Positions 17,735 through 27,192 of a DNA stretch of 64,000 nucleotides are shown here, piece by piece. Each line of letters opens with the position of its first letter. Position 1 is the stretch's first letter. The position numbers were made by a program, and so were the translations under genes. This DNA comes from Kitasatospora sp. NBC_00240 (GTDB lineage Bacteria; Actinomycetota; Actinomycetes; Streptomycetales; Streptomycetaceae), in the NCBI RefSeq assembly GCF_026342405.1, contig NZ_JAPEMU010000001.1, positions 4,588,001 to 4,652,000 on the forward strand, written 5' to 3'. The notes beneath the pieces were generated by a model, which ran no database searches, had not been told where the DNA came from, and worked only from the letters and a program-made list of their open reading frames with translations.

Positions 17735-20146
17735 CTACTCGGCCGCGAGGTGGTCCGGCGCGGAGCCGACCGTCCCGCCGCCCGCCACTCCGGCGTGCGG
17801 CTGCCGGCGGGCCGGCTCGCGCCCGGGCGGCTGGCCGCAGCGCTCCTGCGCCGGCGGCTTCACGATCGGCCGGGTCACCGGGGTGCCCGCCCTGACCACC
17901 AGGTCCTCCCCCTCATGGGTGAGCGGCAGGGCCTCGCCCCGGCGCAGCGTGTACGTGGTGCCGGCGTGGGTGATCCGGACCTCCAGCAGGCACTTGCGGA
18001 TCTGCATCGAGAAGGTCAGCCGGCGCAGCCCGGACGGCAGCCGGGGCCGGAACGCCAGCGTCCCGTTGTGGTCGCGCAGCCCGCCGAACCCGGCCACCAG
18101 CGCGATGCAGGCCCCGGCCAGGGACGCCATGTGCAGGCCGTCCCGGGTATTGCCGCCGAGGTCGTGCAGGTCCATCATCGCGGCCTCGGCGGTGTAGTCG
18201 TAGGCGAGGTCGAGCTGGCCGACCTCGGCCGCGATCACCGCCTGGGTGCAGGCCGAGAGGGAGGAGTCCCGCACGGTGAGGCGCTCGTAGTAGGCGAAGT
18301 TGCGGGCCTTCTGCTCGTCGGTGAAGGCGTCGCCGCGCAGTTGCATGGCGAGCACCAGGTCGGCCTGCTTGACCACCTGCTTGCGGTACAGGTCGAAGTA
18401 GGGGAAGTGCAGCAGCAGCGGGTACTTCTCCGGCGGGGTGCCCTCGAAGTCCCAGAACTGGTGGTCGGTGAAGCCGTCGGCCTGCGGGTGCACGCCGAGC
18501 TTCTCGTCGTAGGGGACGAACATCGCGCTCGCGGCGTCCCGCCAGGCGGCCATCTCCTCGGTGTCCACGCCGAGGGCGGCTGCCTCGGGCTGGTGCCGGG
18601 TGGCGGCCTCGGCGGCGTTGCGCAGGTTGCTCTGCGCCATCAGGTTGGTGAAGACGTTGTTGTCGGCGACCGCGCTGTACTCGTCGGGGCCGGTGACGCC
18701 CTCGATCCGGAACTGGCCCTCGGCGTCGTGGTGGCCGAGCGAACGCCACATCCGGGCGGTCTCCACCAGGAGTTCGAGCCCGTACTCCTTCTCGAAGGCG
18801 ACGTCCCCGGTGGCCCGGACGTAGCGGACCACCGCCGAGGCGATGTCGGCGCCGATGTGGAAGGCCGCGGTGCCGGCCGGCCAGTAGCCGGAGCACTCCT
18901 CGCCGCGGATCGTCCGCCAGGGGAACACCGCGCCGGCGAGGCCGAGCTGGCCGGCCCGCTCGCGGGCCAGCGGCAGCGTGGTGTGCCGCCAGCGCAGGGC
19001 CTGGTTCACCGCGCCGGGCAGGCAGTAGGTGAGCACCGGCAGCACGAAGGTCTCGGTGTCCCAGAAGCTGTGGCCGTCGTAGCCCGGGCCGGTCAGCCCC
19101 TTGGCCGGGATCGCCCGCTCCTCGCTGCGGGCGCCGGCCTGCAGCACGTGGAAGATCGCGAACCGGACGGCCTGCTGGAGTTCGACGTCCCCCTCGATCT
19201 CGATGTCGCTGGAGTCCCAGAAGTCCTTGAGGTAGGTTCCCTGTTCGGCCACCAGCCCGTCCCAGCCGGTGTACCGGGCGGCGGTCAGCGCGGCCTCGAC
19301 CTGGTCCCGGACGGCGGGCAGCGACCGGGTCGCGGACCAGCCGTACGCGATGAACTTGACCACCTTCAGCCGCTCGCCGGGGCGCAGCACCGTGGTGACA
19401 CTGACCCGGCCCTGGTCCTCGTGGCTCTCGACGGTGCTCTCGAAGCCCTCGGGCCCCTCGATGATGTGGTCCATCCCGGCCGCCACCCGGATCCCGCTGA
19501 ACCGCGTCCGGTGCACCAGCACCGCCTTGCTGTTCAGCGCGTGGTGCGCCTCGGAGATCAGCGGGGCCTCCAGCACGGCGGCCGCCCGCGGGTCGCCGCC
19601 GGCGCCGCCGGGCAGTTGCTCGTTGGCGACCAGCTCGGACTGCAGGACGATCCGGACCGGCCCGTCCACCGCCTCCACCTGGTACTCGACGGCCGCCACC
19701 GCCCGCTGGGTGAGCGAGACCAGCCGGGTGGAATTCACCCTGACCGTCCGGCCGGCCGGCGAGGTCCACTCCGCCTCGCGCCGCAGCAGGCCGTCGCGGA
19801 AGTCCAGACTGCGGCGGTGGCTGCGCAGTTCGCCGTAGCGCAGGTCGAAGGGCTCGTCGTCGACCAGCAGTCGGATGATCTTGCCGTTGGTCACGTTGAT
19901 GACGCTCTGGCTGGACTCCGGGTAGCCGTACCCGCCCTCGCCGTACGGCAGCGGCCGCAGCTCGAAGACCCCGTTCAGGTACGTCCCCGGCAGGCCGTGC
20001 GGCTCTCCCTCGTCGAGGTTGGCGCGCAGGCCGACATGGCCGTTGGACAGGGCGAAGACGGACTCGGCCCGGGCCATCGCGGCCGGGTCGAGCCCGAACT
20101 CGGCGACCTGCCACGGGTCGACGGCGAAGGTGTCCTGTCCGGTCAT
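17735..20146 (-). CDS. GH65 disaccharide phosphorylase/hydrolase
   Basis: This 803-residue GH65 protein has an N-terminal beta-sandwich, linker helices, an (alpha/alpha)6 barrel and a small C-terminal sheet. GPDEY places the general acid at E489, equivalent to the catalytic Glu of maltose phosphorylases. The family includes maltose, trehalose, kojibiose and nigerose phosphorylases that yield beta-glucose-1-phosphate. The beta-phosphoglucomutase gene overlapping its start by 4 bp supports phosphorolysis. Linkage specificity cannot be read; a nigerose (alpha-1,3) role would fit the GH87 genes further right, but that is speculative. Confidence 0.85.
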   Translation of the reverse strand: MTGQDTFAVDPWQVAEFGLDPAAMARAESVFALSNGHVGLRANLDEGEPHGLPGTYLNGVFELRPLPYGEGGYGYPESSQSVINVTNGKIIRLLVDDEPFDLRYGELRSHRRSLDFRDGLLRREAEWTSPAGRTVRVNSTRLVSLTQRAVAAVEYQVEAVDGPVRIVLQSELVANEQLPGGAGGDPRAAAVLEAPLISEAHHALNSKAVLVHRTRFSGIRVAAGMDHIIEGPEGFESTVESHEDQGRVSVTTVLRPGERLKVVKFIAYGWSATRSLPAVRDQVEAALTAARYTGWDGLVAEQGTYLKDFWDSSDIEIEGDVELQQAVRFAIFHVLQAGARSEERAIPAKGLTGPGYDGHSFWDTETFVLPVLTYCLPGAVNQALRWRHTTLPLARERAGQLGLAGAVFPWRTIRGEECSGYWPAGTAAFHIGADIASAVVRYVRATGDVAFEKEYGLELLVETARMWRSLGHHDAEGQFRIEGVTGPDEYSAVADNNVFTNLMAQSNLRNAAEAATRHQPEAAALGVDTEEMAAWRDAASAMFVPYDEKLGVHPQADGFTDHQFWDFEGTPPEKYPLLLHFPYFDLYRKQVVKQADLVLAMQLRGDAFTDEQKARNFAYYERLTVRDSSLSACTQAVIAAEVGQLDLAYDYTAEAAMMDLHDLGGNTRDGLHMASLAGACIALVAGFGGLRDHNGTLAFRPRLPSGLRRLTFSMQIRKCLLEVRITHAGTTYTLRRGEALPLTHEGEDLVVRAGTPVTRPIVKPPAQERCGQPPGREPARRQPHAGVAGGGTVGSAPDHLAAE

Positions 20147-20892
20147 CGCGGCTCCCCCTCGATCAGTTCGGCCAGGTCCGCCACGACCACGGTGGCGCCG
20201 TTGCGGCGCAACTCCTCGGCCTGGCCGGTCCGGTCGACGCCGACCACCGCGCCGAAGCCGCCCGCCCGGCCGGAGGCGACCCCGGCGAGCGCGTCCTCGA
20301 AGACGGCGGCGTGGGCCGGCTCGACCTTGAGCGTGCGGGCGGCCGCCAGGTAGGTGTCGGGCGCGGGCTTGCCGGGCAGGCCCTCGCGGGCGGCGACCAG
20401 GCCGTCCACCACGACGTCGAAGAGCTCCTCGATGCCGGCCGCGCGCAGCACGTCGCGGCAGTTGGCGCTGGAGGAGACCACGGCGCACGGCAGGTCCAGC
20501 GCGCGCAGCCGGTGCACGTAGTCCACCGATCCCCGGTAGGGCTGGACGCCCTGCTCGCGGATCATCCGCAGCACGGTGTCGTTCTTGGCGCTGCTCACGC
20601 CGTGCACGCTGCGGGTGCCCGGCGGGTCCGCGGGGGCGCCCTCGGGCAGCTCGACGCCGCGGCTGCCCAGGAACGCCCGGGTGCCGTCCAGCCGCGGTCT
20701 GCCGTCCACGTAGGTGTCGTAGTCGACGACCGCGTCGAAGGGGACGAAGTCACCGCCGGTGCGGTCCGCCTCGGCCCGCAGGAAGGCGTCGAAGGTGTCC
20801 TTCCAGGCCGCGGCGTGCACCTTGGCGGTCTGGGTGAGCACCCCGTCGAGGTCGAAGAGGAATGCGCGGATGTCGTCCGGAAGACCCAACAT
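20143..20892 (-). CDS. Beta-phosphoglucomutase (HAD)
   Basis: This 249-residue HAD hydrolase-fold mutase has motif I FLFDLDGVLTQT (nucleophile Asp and DxDGV acid), a cap region, SSSANC motif II, GKPAPD motif III and VFEDALAGVASG motif IV. It converts beta-glucose-1-phosphate to glucose-6-phosphate. ATG 20892 is preferred to a TTG at 20922. Its ATGA overlap with GH65 means coupled translation and one pathway: disaccharide + Pi to beta-G1P to G6P. Confidence 0.88.
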   Translation of the reverse strand: MLGLPDDIRAFLFDLDGVLTQTAKVHAAAWKDTFDAFLRAEADRTGGDFVPFDAVVDYDTYVDGRPRLDGTRAFLGSRGVELPEGAPADPPGTRSVHGVSSAKNDTVLRMIREQGVQPYRGSVDYVHRLRALDLPCAVVSSSANCRDVLRAAGIEELFDVVVDGLVAAREGLPGKPAPDTYLAAARTLKVEPAHAAVFEDALAGVASGRAGGFGAVVGVDRTGQAEELRRNGATVVVADLAELIEGEPR

Positions 20893-21059
20893 GAGGGCAG
20901 TCTTACCCCGGATTCCGAACAAAACCGCCCATTCGCGGCGCGTTGGCGCGTCGTGAACGGGCGGTCACCCGGCGTGACGTACGGTGCCGGCCCCCGGGCA
21001 CTCGGACCGGGCCCGGACGGGCGGCGGGAAGCGGGATCAGGGCGAGTCGGGATGCGGGG

Positions 21060-21845
21060 TCAGGGCGAGTCGGGCGAGGAGATCACCGCGAACACCGCAC
21101 CCTGCGGATCGGCCACCACGGACATCCGGCCGGCCTGCATGTCGAAGGGCGGCTGGATCACCGAGCCGCCCGCCTTGACCAGCGCGTCGACCACGGAGTC
21201 GCAGTCGTCCACCGAGAAGTACGTCATCCAGTGCGAGGGCGTGCCGGCCGGCAGGTAGTCGGCGATCGGCTGCATGCCGCCGACGGTCCGCTCGCCGACG
21301 TTGAGCGAGTAGTAGCCGGGCAGGCCCTGGACGGTGGCCGGCCGCAGCCCGAAGGCCTGCTCGTAGAACCGGCCGGCCGCTTCGGTGTCGGTGGTGTTGA
21401 GCTCGTTCCAGGTCAGCGCGCCGGGCTCGTTGACCACGTGGGCCCCGAAGAAGTCGAGCGGCTGCCAGACGCCGAAGACCGCGCCGGACGGGTCGGTGGC
21501 GACCATCATCCGGCCGGTGGTGCCGACGTCGGAGACCGGGAACATCACCGAGCCGCCGTTGTCGGTGATCGCCCTGGAGGTGGCGTCGGCGTCCGCCGAG
21601 GCGAGGTAGGTGCTCCACACGTTGGGCGGCTCGGGCTGGCCCTCCTGGGCCATCGCGGCCATGATGCCGGCCACCGGCCTCCCGTTCAGGGTGCAGATCG
21701 CGTAGCCGCCGAACTCGGCCGGGCCGACCTCGCCCTGCCAGCCGAACAGGTCACGGTAGAAGTCGAGCGCGGCCTGCTGGTCCTTGACCATCAGGTCGAC
21801 CCAACAGGGGGTGCCGGGCTTGTAGGCGTGGGTGACTTGGGGCAT
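21060..21845 (-). CDS. Double VOC (glyoxalase-fold) protein
   Basis: This 261-residue protein has two tandem VOC domains (about 10-130 and 140-258), each with the betaalphabetabetabeta pattern (PCWVDLMVKDQQAALDFYRDLFG; LTWNELNTTDTEAAGRFYEQAFG). It resembles actinobacterial hydroxylase/CFP30B-type VOC proteins of unclear substrate. A 15-bp sequence covering its last codons (TCAGGGCGAGTCGGG) is duplicated 23 bp further downstream, a small tandem slip. Confidence 0.85.
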   Translation of the reverse strand: MPQVTHAYKPGTPCWVDLMVKDQQAALDFYRDLFGWQGEVGPAEFGGYAICTLNGRPVAGIMAAMAQEGQPEPPNVWSTYLASADADATSRAITDNGGSVMFPVSDVGTTGRMMVATDPSGAVFGVWQPLDFFGAHVVNEPGALTWNELNTTDTEAAGRFYEQAFGLRPATVQGLPGYYSLNVGERTVGGMQPIADYLPAGTPSHWMTYFSVDDCDSVVDALVKAGGSVIQPPFDMQAGRMSVVADPQGAVFAVISSPDSP

Positions 21846-22469
21846 CGCTGACCTCCAGACGGCGGTCCGCCGCGGGTAGGGGCCGGGCGGCAGGGTTCAC
21901 CGCCCACCATGGTCGTGCCGCTGCCATCCCGCCACCCGGCGGGCCGGGCACCCCTCGGATCACCCGGCCGCCGCCGCCCGACGCCGCCCGAGGGCACGCG
22001 CGGCACGCGCGGCACGGAGGACGGGTCGGGGACGGCCGGCGGAGCGCCACGGTCCTGGCATATAGCACGGATCCGCGGACGATCAAGGCACTTTCCCCCG
22101 GAGTCCCCCCTCATGGGCGAACCAGGACCTGACACCGGTACGACAAGCCCGCAGCGGGGCAAACCTGGTGCCAGCACCACCCCGACGGCGGGGCGCGAAC
22201 CCCTCGCCGGGTACTTCCGGCCGGTCTGCGAGATACGTGCGAAATCCGGCAGGAAGGGACGAAATCGGCTGTAGCGCAGCCTTGCTGAGCTTTCGTCAGG
22301 TACCTCCCGAAAACCGGCTATGCTACTCCCCGGCCCGTCCCGCAACACCCCCCTCACCAGGTCGGCGAAGGCCGCCGCGGGTGCCGGTCCGCCACGAGAC
22401 ACAGCCCCCACAGAGCCGGAGTCGGCCCACCGCCCCCTTCCGTACACTTCCGATCGTTTGAGGATGCTG
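21846..22469. other. Intergenic region between VOC gene and conservon 2
   Basis: This stretch of about 620 bp has no gene I can support. A plus-strand frame at 21909-22274 has shadow-like Pro/Arg/Gly composition. A GGCACGCGC triplication lies near 22000-22015. The less GC-rich stretch 22200-22330 probably carries the conservon 2 promoter, but I cannot pin a -35/-10 pair. Confidence 0.4.
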
Positions 22470-24029
22470 ATGCTTCGTGCTGGATCGTCACCCGGAGGCC
22501 GGCGCTCCGCTCCCGTTCTGGTGTGGCTCCTGCCCACCGCCGTGACGGCGGTCGCCGCCGCGGTCGCCGCGGCGGTCGCCTCCACCGGTGCCCGCGCGGG
22601 CGTCGTCTGGTGCGGCGTGGTCGGTACGGCGGCGGTGGCCGTGGTGGCCGCCGAGGCGGCCCGCCGGGGACGGGCCCTGGCGACCCTGCGCGACCGGTAC
22701 GCCCAGCAGGAGAGCGAGTTGCGCCGCCGGCTGGCCCGGCAGGAGGCCGAGACCGTCCAACTCGCCAAGGTCGCCCTGCCGGAGGCGGTCGCCCGGCTCC
22801 AGCGCGGCGAGTCCACCGAGGACCTGCTGCTCGCGTACGAGTCCCCCGACGGCGTGGTCGGCCCGGAGTTCCAGGCCGCCCGGCAGGCCGTGCTGCGCAC
22901 CGTCCTGGAGGCCGTCGACAACGAGGAGGGCATGCGCGAGTCCGCCCAGCGGGCCTTCGTGAACATCGCCCGCCGCGTGCAGGCGATCGTCCACCGGCAG
23001 GCCCAGGACCTGCGCGAGATGGAGGACCGGCACGGCAGCGACCCGGCCGTCTTCGACGACCTGCTGCTGCTGGACCACGGCAACGCGCTGGTCGGCCGCC
23101 TCGCCGACAGCATCGCCGTCCTCGGCGGTGCCCGCCCCGGCCGGCAGTGGAGCCGCTCGGTGCCGCTGTACAGCGTGCTGCGCGGCGGCATCTCGCGGAT
23201 CCTGGACTACCAGCGGGTGGAACTGCACCCGGTGTCCGAGGTCGCCGTGGTCGGGCCCGCCGTCGAACCACTGATCCACGCGCTCGCCGAACTCCTCGAC
23301 AACGCCACCCGCTACTCCCCGCCGCAGACCAGCGTCCACCTGACCGCCGTCGAGGTGCAGACCGGTATAGCGATCGAGATCGAGGACGGCGGCCTCAGCC
23401 TGAGCGAGGAGGGCCGGGCCCGGGCCGAGCGGATGCTCCAGGAGGCCCAGGCCGGCATCGACCTCAACGACCTCGGCGAGACCCCCCGGCTCGGCCTGGC
23501 CGTGGTCGGCCGGCTCGCCCAGGCGTACGGGTTCCAGGTCTCGCTGCGCCCCTCCGCCTACGGCGGCGTCCGCGCGGTGCTGATCGTCCCGCAGGAGCTC
23601 ATCACCACCGCGCCGGCCACCGGCCGGGCCCACGGCATCGGCATCGCCTCCGGCCCCCGGCCGGTCCCCGCCGCCATTCCGCGGCCCGCCTCCGGCCCGC
23701 GGCCGTGGGGGTCGCGGGTGGTCCCCACCGCCTCGTCCGACCACTCCTTCGGGTCCTCCCGGGGGGCCCTGCCCGGGCCGGCCGCCGACAGCGCGGTCCC
23801 GGTGGTGGGCGAGCGGACGGCGAACGGGCTGCCGCAGCGCCGCCGCCACGCGGCGCCGTCCCGGACGAGCGCCGCCAAGACCCCCAGGGTCCCCGAGCCG
23901 GCCCAGGCGCCGGTGCAACCCGGTATGTGGCTGGCCGCGTTCCACGAGGGTGTGAACGGCCACGGGCCGGCCACCGGTGCGGCCGGCCGGACCAGCGACG
24001 ACGAGTCGGCAGGGAAGGGCGAACAGTGA
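22470..24029 (+). CDS. cvnA: Conservon sensor-kinase-like protein CvnA (conservon 2)
   Basis: This 519-residue protein has two hydrophobic segments (about 12-33 and 38-56), a coiled-coil linker (62-90), a helical region with RAFVNIARRVQAIVHRQ, and HATPase_c with N-box AELLDNATRY. After about 380 it is a Pro/Ser/Ala-rich disordered tail. ATG 22470 is preferred because GAGG (22460-22463) gives six-base spacing; ATG 22464 and a codon at 22320 are less well placed. It is paralogous to conservon 1 CvnA but with longer membrane and linker parts. Confidence 0.88.
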   Translation: MLRAGSSPGGRRSAPVLVWLLPTAVTAVAAAVAAAVASTGARAGVVWCGVVGTAAVAVVAAEAARRGRALATLRDRYAQQESELRRRLARQEAETVQLAKVALPEAVARLQRGESTEDLLLAYESPDGVVGPEFQAARQAVLRTVLEAVDNEEGMRESAQRAFVNIARRVQAIVHRQAQDLREMEDRHGSDPAVFDDLLLLDHGNALVGRLADSIAVLGGARPGRQWSRSVPLYSVLRGGISRILDYQRVELHPVSEVAVVGPAVEPLIHALAELLDNATRYSPPQTSVHLTAVEVQTGIAIEIEDGGLSLSEEGRARAERMLQEAQAGIDLNDLGETPRLGLAVVGRLAQAYGFQVSLRPSAYGGVRAVLIVPQELITTAPATGRAHGIGIASGPRPVPAAIPRPASGPRPWGSRVVPTASSDHSFGSSRGALPGPAADSAVPVVGERTANGLPQRRRHAAPSRTSAAKTPRVPEPAQAPVQPGMWLAAFHEGVNGHGPATGAAGRTSDDESAGKGEQ

Positions 24030-24433
24030 TTCAGCAGCGGACCAACATGGACTGGATGCTCAAGGAGCTGGCGGAGAGCGTCCCGCACGCCCGTCACGTG
24101 GTCGTGCTCTCCGCCGACGGCCTGCGGATGGCCCAGTACGGCACCGACACCGACACCGCCGACCGGCTCGCCGCCGCCTGCGCCGGCCTGCAGAGCCTGG
24201 CCGCCGCGGTGGGGCACGAGTTCCCGCACGGCGACGGCCGGATGCGGCTGGTGGTGATCGAGATGGGCGGCGGCTTCTTCTACCTGATGGCGGCCGGCGC
24301 CCGGGCCTACCTCGCGGTGCTGGCCGACGAGGGCGTCGACGCCGGGCTGATGGGCCAGCGGATGCGGGACCTGGTGGCGCGGATCGGGGAACACCTCAGT
24401 ACGCCCCCGCGCAACGGCGAGCAGGTCGCATGA
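24026..24433 (+). CDS. cvnB: Roadblock/LC7 protein CvnB (conservon 2)
   Basis: This 135-residue protein starts at GTG 24026, overlapping the cvnA stop (GTGA). It has the roadblock/LC7 fold with HARHVVVLSADGLRMA and the GGGFFYLMAAGARAYLAV strand, matching conservon 1 CvnB position for position. It ends in ATGA overlap with cvnC, so the block is translationally coupled. Confidence 0.92.
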   Translation: MIQQRTNMDWMLKELAESVPHARHVVVLSADGLRMAQYGTDTDTADRLAAACAGLQSLAAAVGHEFPHGDGRMRLVVIEMGGGFFYLMAAGARAYLAVLADEGVDAGLMGQRMRDLVARIGEHLSTPPRNGEQVA

Positions 24434-24789
24434 GCGCAGCCGACCAGGACTGGGACGAAGGCAACCCCGAACGTCTCTACGTGATCACGCGCGGCCGCAG
24501 CGGTCTGGCCGAACAGACCACGTTCGACCTGGTCACCCTGATCGTCGCCCGCTCGGACGCGACCCCGACGATGCAGCCGGAGCACGCGGCGATCCTGCGG
24601 ATCTGCGGCTCGCCGCTCTCGGTGGCCGAGATCTCCGCGTACCTGCGGCTGCCGATCAGCGTGGTCACCGTGCTGCTGGCCGACCTCCTCGCCGAGGAGC
24701 GGATCGAGGCCCGGTCCTCCGTCCCGCAGGCGATCCTTCCCGACCGTGCCCTGATAGAGGCGGTGATGCATGGACTTCAGAAGCTCTGA
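24430..24789 (+). CDS. cvnC: DUF742 protein CvnC (conservon 2)
   Basis: This 119-residue DUF742 protein has the RLYVITRGRSG start and a winged-helix-like core (HAAILRICGSPLSVAEISAYLRLPISVV). It is the conservon C component. It overlaps cvnB by 4 bp and cvnD by 20 bp. Confidence 0.92.
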   Translation: MSAADQDWDEGNPERLYVITRGRSGLAEQTTFDLVTLIVARSDATPTMQPEHAAILRICGSPLSVAEISAYLRLPISVVTVLLADLLAEERIEARSSVPQAILPDRALIEAVMHGLQKL

Positions 24790-25387
24790 CACGGTGGTGG
24801 GGCCGCAGAGCACGGACCTGCTGCCGGCCTCGGCCGCGATGGCGGTCAAGGTCGTCATCGTGGGCGGCTTCGGCGTCGGGAAGACCACCCTGGTCGGCTC
24901 GGTGAGCGAGATCCGCCCGCTGACCACCGAGGAGACGATGACGCAGGCCGGCGCCGACGTCGACGACGTCGCCGGGGTCGAACGCAAGACCTCCACCACG
25001 GTCGCGATGGACTTCGGCCGGATCAGCATCAGCGACGAACTGGTGCTGTACGTCTTCGGCACCCCCGGCCAGGAGCGGTTCTGGTTCCTCTGGAACGGCC
25101 TGTTCGAGGGCGCCCTGGGCGCGGTCGTCCTGGTCGACACCCGCCGGCTGGAGGTCAGCTTCGACGTGATCGGGCGGCTGGAGGAGCGCGGCGTGCCCTT
25201 CGTCGTCGCGGCCAACACCTTCCCCGAATCGCCGACCTACCCGACCGAGGAGCTGCGGGCCGCCCTCGACCTGCCCCCCGAGGTGCCGATCGTCGCCTGC
25301 GACGCCCGGACCAGGGAATCCAGCCGGGACGTCCTGATGGCCCTGATGCGGTACCTGTACAACCTCTCGGCGCCGCCCGCGCGATGA
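24770..25387 (+). CDS. cvnD: Conservon GTPase CvnD (conservon 2)
   Basis: This 205-residue small GTPase has P-loop GGFGVGKT (32-39), a TTEETM switch segment, GTPGQERF and VAANTFP. ATG 24770 lies inside cvnC. It is clearly paralogous to conservon 1 CvnD. The P450 gene follows after 190 bp rather than overlapping, unlike conservon 1, so coupling to the P450 is looser. Confidence 0.92.
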   Translation: MDFRSSDTVVGPQSTDLLPASAAMAVKVVIVGGFGVGKTTLVGSVSEIRPLTTEETMTQAGADVDDVAGVERKTSTTVAMDFGRISISDELVLYVFGTPGQERFWFLWNGLFEGALGAVVLVDTRRLEVSFDVIGRLEERGVPFVVAANTFPESPTYPTEELRAALDLPPEVPIVACDARTRESSRDVLMALMRYLYNLSAPPAR

Positions 25388-25576
25388 CCGCCAGGCCCCT
25401 CGCCGCAACCGGTTGTTCCCCCGGCCGCCGCACCGACCACGCCCCACCGACTCCTGCCCGACCGCCGACCCCCGCACGATGGCCCCTTCGCACCGACCGC
25501 ACCCGACGACCGCTCACGAGGACCGTCCACGGCGGCCGCCTCACGACGACCGCCCCGCGCCGACCCCGGAGATACC

Positions 25577-27043
25577 GTGACCACCCCGTTCGCTGACGAC
25601 GCCTCCCTCACCCCGCCGCCCGGCTGCCCCGCCCACGGGCTCGGCGCCGACGGCCTCCGCCGGATGTACGGCCCCGAGGCCGAGGCCGACCCGGCGGGCC
25701 TGTACGAGAAGCTGCGCGCCGAACACGGCGAGGTGGCACCCGTCCTGCTGCACGGCGACCTCCCCGCCTGGCTGATCCTCGGCCACTCCGCGAACCTCAC
25801 CGCGATGCGCACCCCCTCCCGCTTCTCCCGGGACTCCCGCCGCTGGACGGCCTTCCAGGAGGGCCTGGTCACCCCCGACTCCCCGCTGATGCCGGTGATC
25901 GCCTGGCAGCCGCTGTGCGTGTTCGCGGACGGCGAGGAGCACAAGCGCCTGCGCGGCGCGGTCACCGACAGCCTGAACCGCTTCGACCGGCGCGGGATCC
26001 GCCGCTACGTCACCCGCTTCACCGACCAGCTGATCCAGGAGTTCGGGCCCACCGGCCAGGCCGAGCTGGTGGCGCAGTTCGCCGAGCACCTGCCGATGCT
26101 GGTGATGACCCAGGTGGTCGGCATGCCCGAGGAGTACGGGCCCCGACTGGTCGAAGCCGCCCGGGACCTGATGAAGGGCACCGAGACGGCCATCGCGAGC
26201 AACGACTACGTCGTGGCGACCCTGCGCCGGATGATGGAGCGCAAGCGCGTCGCCCCCGGCGCCGACCTGGTGTCCTGGCTGATGCAGCACGACGCCGGGC
26301 TCACCGACGACGAGGTGCTGGAGCACCTGCGGGTGGTGCTGCTCGCCGCGAACGAGACCACCGTCAACCTGATCGCCGACACCCTCAAGCTCGTCCTCAC
26401 CGACCGCCGGTTCCGCGCCCACCTGTCCGGCGGCCACATGACCCTGCCCGACGCCCTGGACCAGGTGCTCTGGGACACCGCGCCGATGTCCGTGGTCGCC
26501 GGACGCTGGGCCACCGGCGACACCGAGCTCGGCGGCCAGCAGATCAGGACCGGCGACATGCTGCTGCTCGGCCTCGCCGCGGGCAACGTGGACCCGGCCG
26601 TACGCCCCGACCTGTCGACCCCGCTCTACGGCAACCGCTCCCACCTCGCCTTCGGCGGCGGACCGCACGAGTGCCCCGGCCAGGACATCGGCCGGGCCAT
26701 CGCCGAGACCGGCATCGACATCCTGCTCACCCGCCTGCCGGACCTCCAGCTCGCCGTCCCGGAGGAGGAGCTGACCTGGACCTCGGCCTGGCTCTCCCGG
26801 CACCTCACCGGGCTGCCGGTGCGCTTCACCCCCCGGGCGAGGAACGAGGGCGACACCGGGACGGCCGGCGGGGCCGTCCCCGGCACGGTGCCGTCCACCC
26901 CGACCGCCGCCCCGACCGCCACGGTGCCGGCGCAGGCCGGCGCGCCCGCCGCGGCGCCGTCCGCCGCTCCGGCCCAGGGCGTGACCGTCCCCCGGCAGCG
27001 GCGCAGCTGGTGGAGCACCCTGACCGGACGCTTCCGGCGCTGA
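25577..27043 (+). CDS. cvnE: Conservon cytochrome P450 lacking the EXXR motif (CYP157-like)
   Basis: This 488-residue P450 has the I-helix region LLAANETTVN and haem loop FGGGPHECPGQ. The K-helix reads Q296-V-L-W299 instead of EXXR, so both Glu and Arg are lost; the conservon 1 paralogue keeps the Glu but also has Trp at the Arg position. A disordered Ala/Pro/Thr linker (about 425-475) ends in RSWWSTLTGRFRR, like its paralogue. The start GTG 25577 follows CCGGAGATACC. No canonical CYP154 partner is present. Confidence 0.9.
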   Translation: MTTPFADDASLTPPPGCPAHGLGADGLRRMYGPEAEADPAGLYEKLRAEHGEVAPVLLHGDLPAWLILGHSANLTAMRTPSRFSRDSRRWTAFQEGLVTPDSPLMPVIAWQPLCVFADGEEHKRLRGAVTDSLNRFDRRGIRRYVTRFTDQLIQEFGPTGQAELVAQFAEHLPMLVMTQVVGMPEEYGPRLVEAARDLMKGTETAIASNDYVVATLRRMMERKRVAPGADLVSWLMQHDAGLTDDEVLEHLRVVLLAANETTVNLIADTLKLVLTDRRFRAHLSGGHMTLPDALDQVLWDTAPMSVVAGRWATGDTELGGQQIRTGDMLLLGLAAGNVDPAVRPDLSTPLYGNRSHLAFGGGPHECPGQDIGRAIAETGIDILLTRLPDLQLAVPEEELTWTSAWLSRHLTGLPVRFTPRARNEGDTGTAGGAVPGTVPSTPTAAPTATVPAQAGAPAAAPSAAPAQGVTVPRQRRSWWSTLTGRFRR

Positions 27044-27088
27044 CCGGTCCGCCGCCGGCCCGGCCGGGCGGACCTCTCGCGAGTCGGC

Positions 27089-27133
27089 CCTCGCAGGGCC
27101 GGCTCTCGCAGGGCCGGCTCTCGTAGGGCCGGC
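27089..27133. repeat. Three 15-bp tandem repeats
   Basis: Three direct copies of YCTCGYAGGGCCGGC lie directly after conservon 2. Each ends in a GGGCCGGC word that can pair with neighbours. Function is unknown; they may contribute to transcription termination. Confidence 0.7.
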
Positions 27134-27156
27134 AGCACCGGCCCGGACGGCGACAC

Positions 27157-27192
27157 CCGAACGGCCCGACCCCTGAGGGGCGGGCCGTTCGG
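27157..27192 (+). terminator. Strong hairpin terminator after conservon 2
   Basis: A perfect 12-bp stem (CCGAACGGCCCG/CGGGCCGTTCGG) encloses a nested CCCC-TGA-GGGG hairpin. It ends the cvn operon before the GH87 promoter region. Confidence 0.75.

Noticed and set aside
15768..18197. 809-codon plus-strand frame
   Set aside because: Antisense of poxB and the GH65 3' end; His/Arg/Val-rich shadow translation.
21909..22274. 121-codon plus-strand frame before conservon 2
   Set aside because: No ribosome site, Pro/Gly/Arg composition and no homology signal.
25384..25596. 70-codon frame between cvnD and the P450 of conservon 2, ATGA-coupled
   Set aside because: Arg/Pro/Thr-rich composition without structure; probably the 5' leader of the P450 gene. 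The coupling by chance overlap is not enough.
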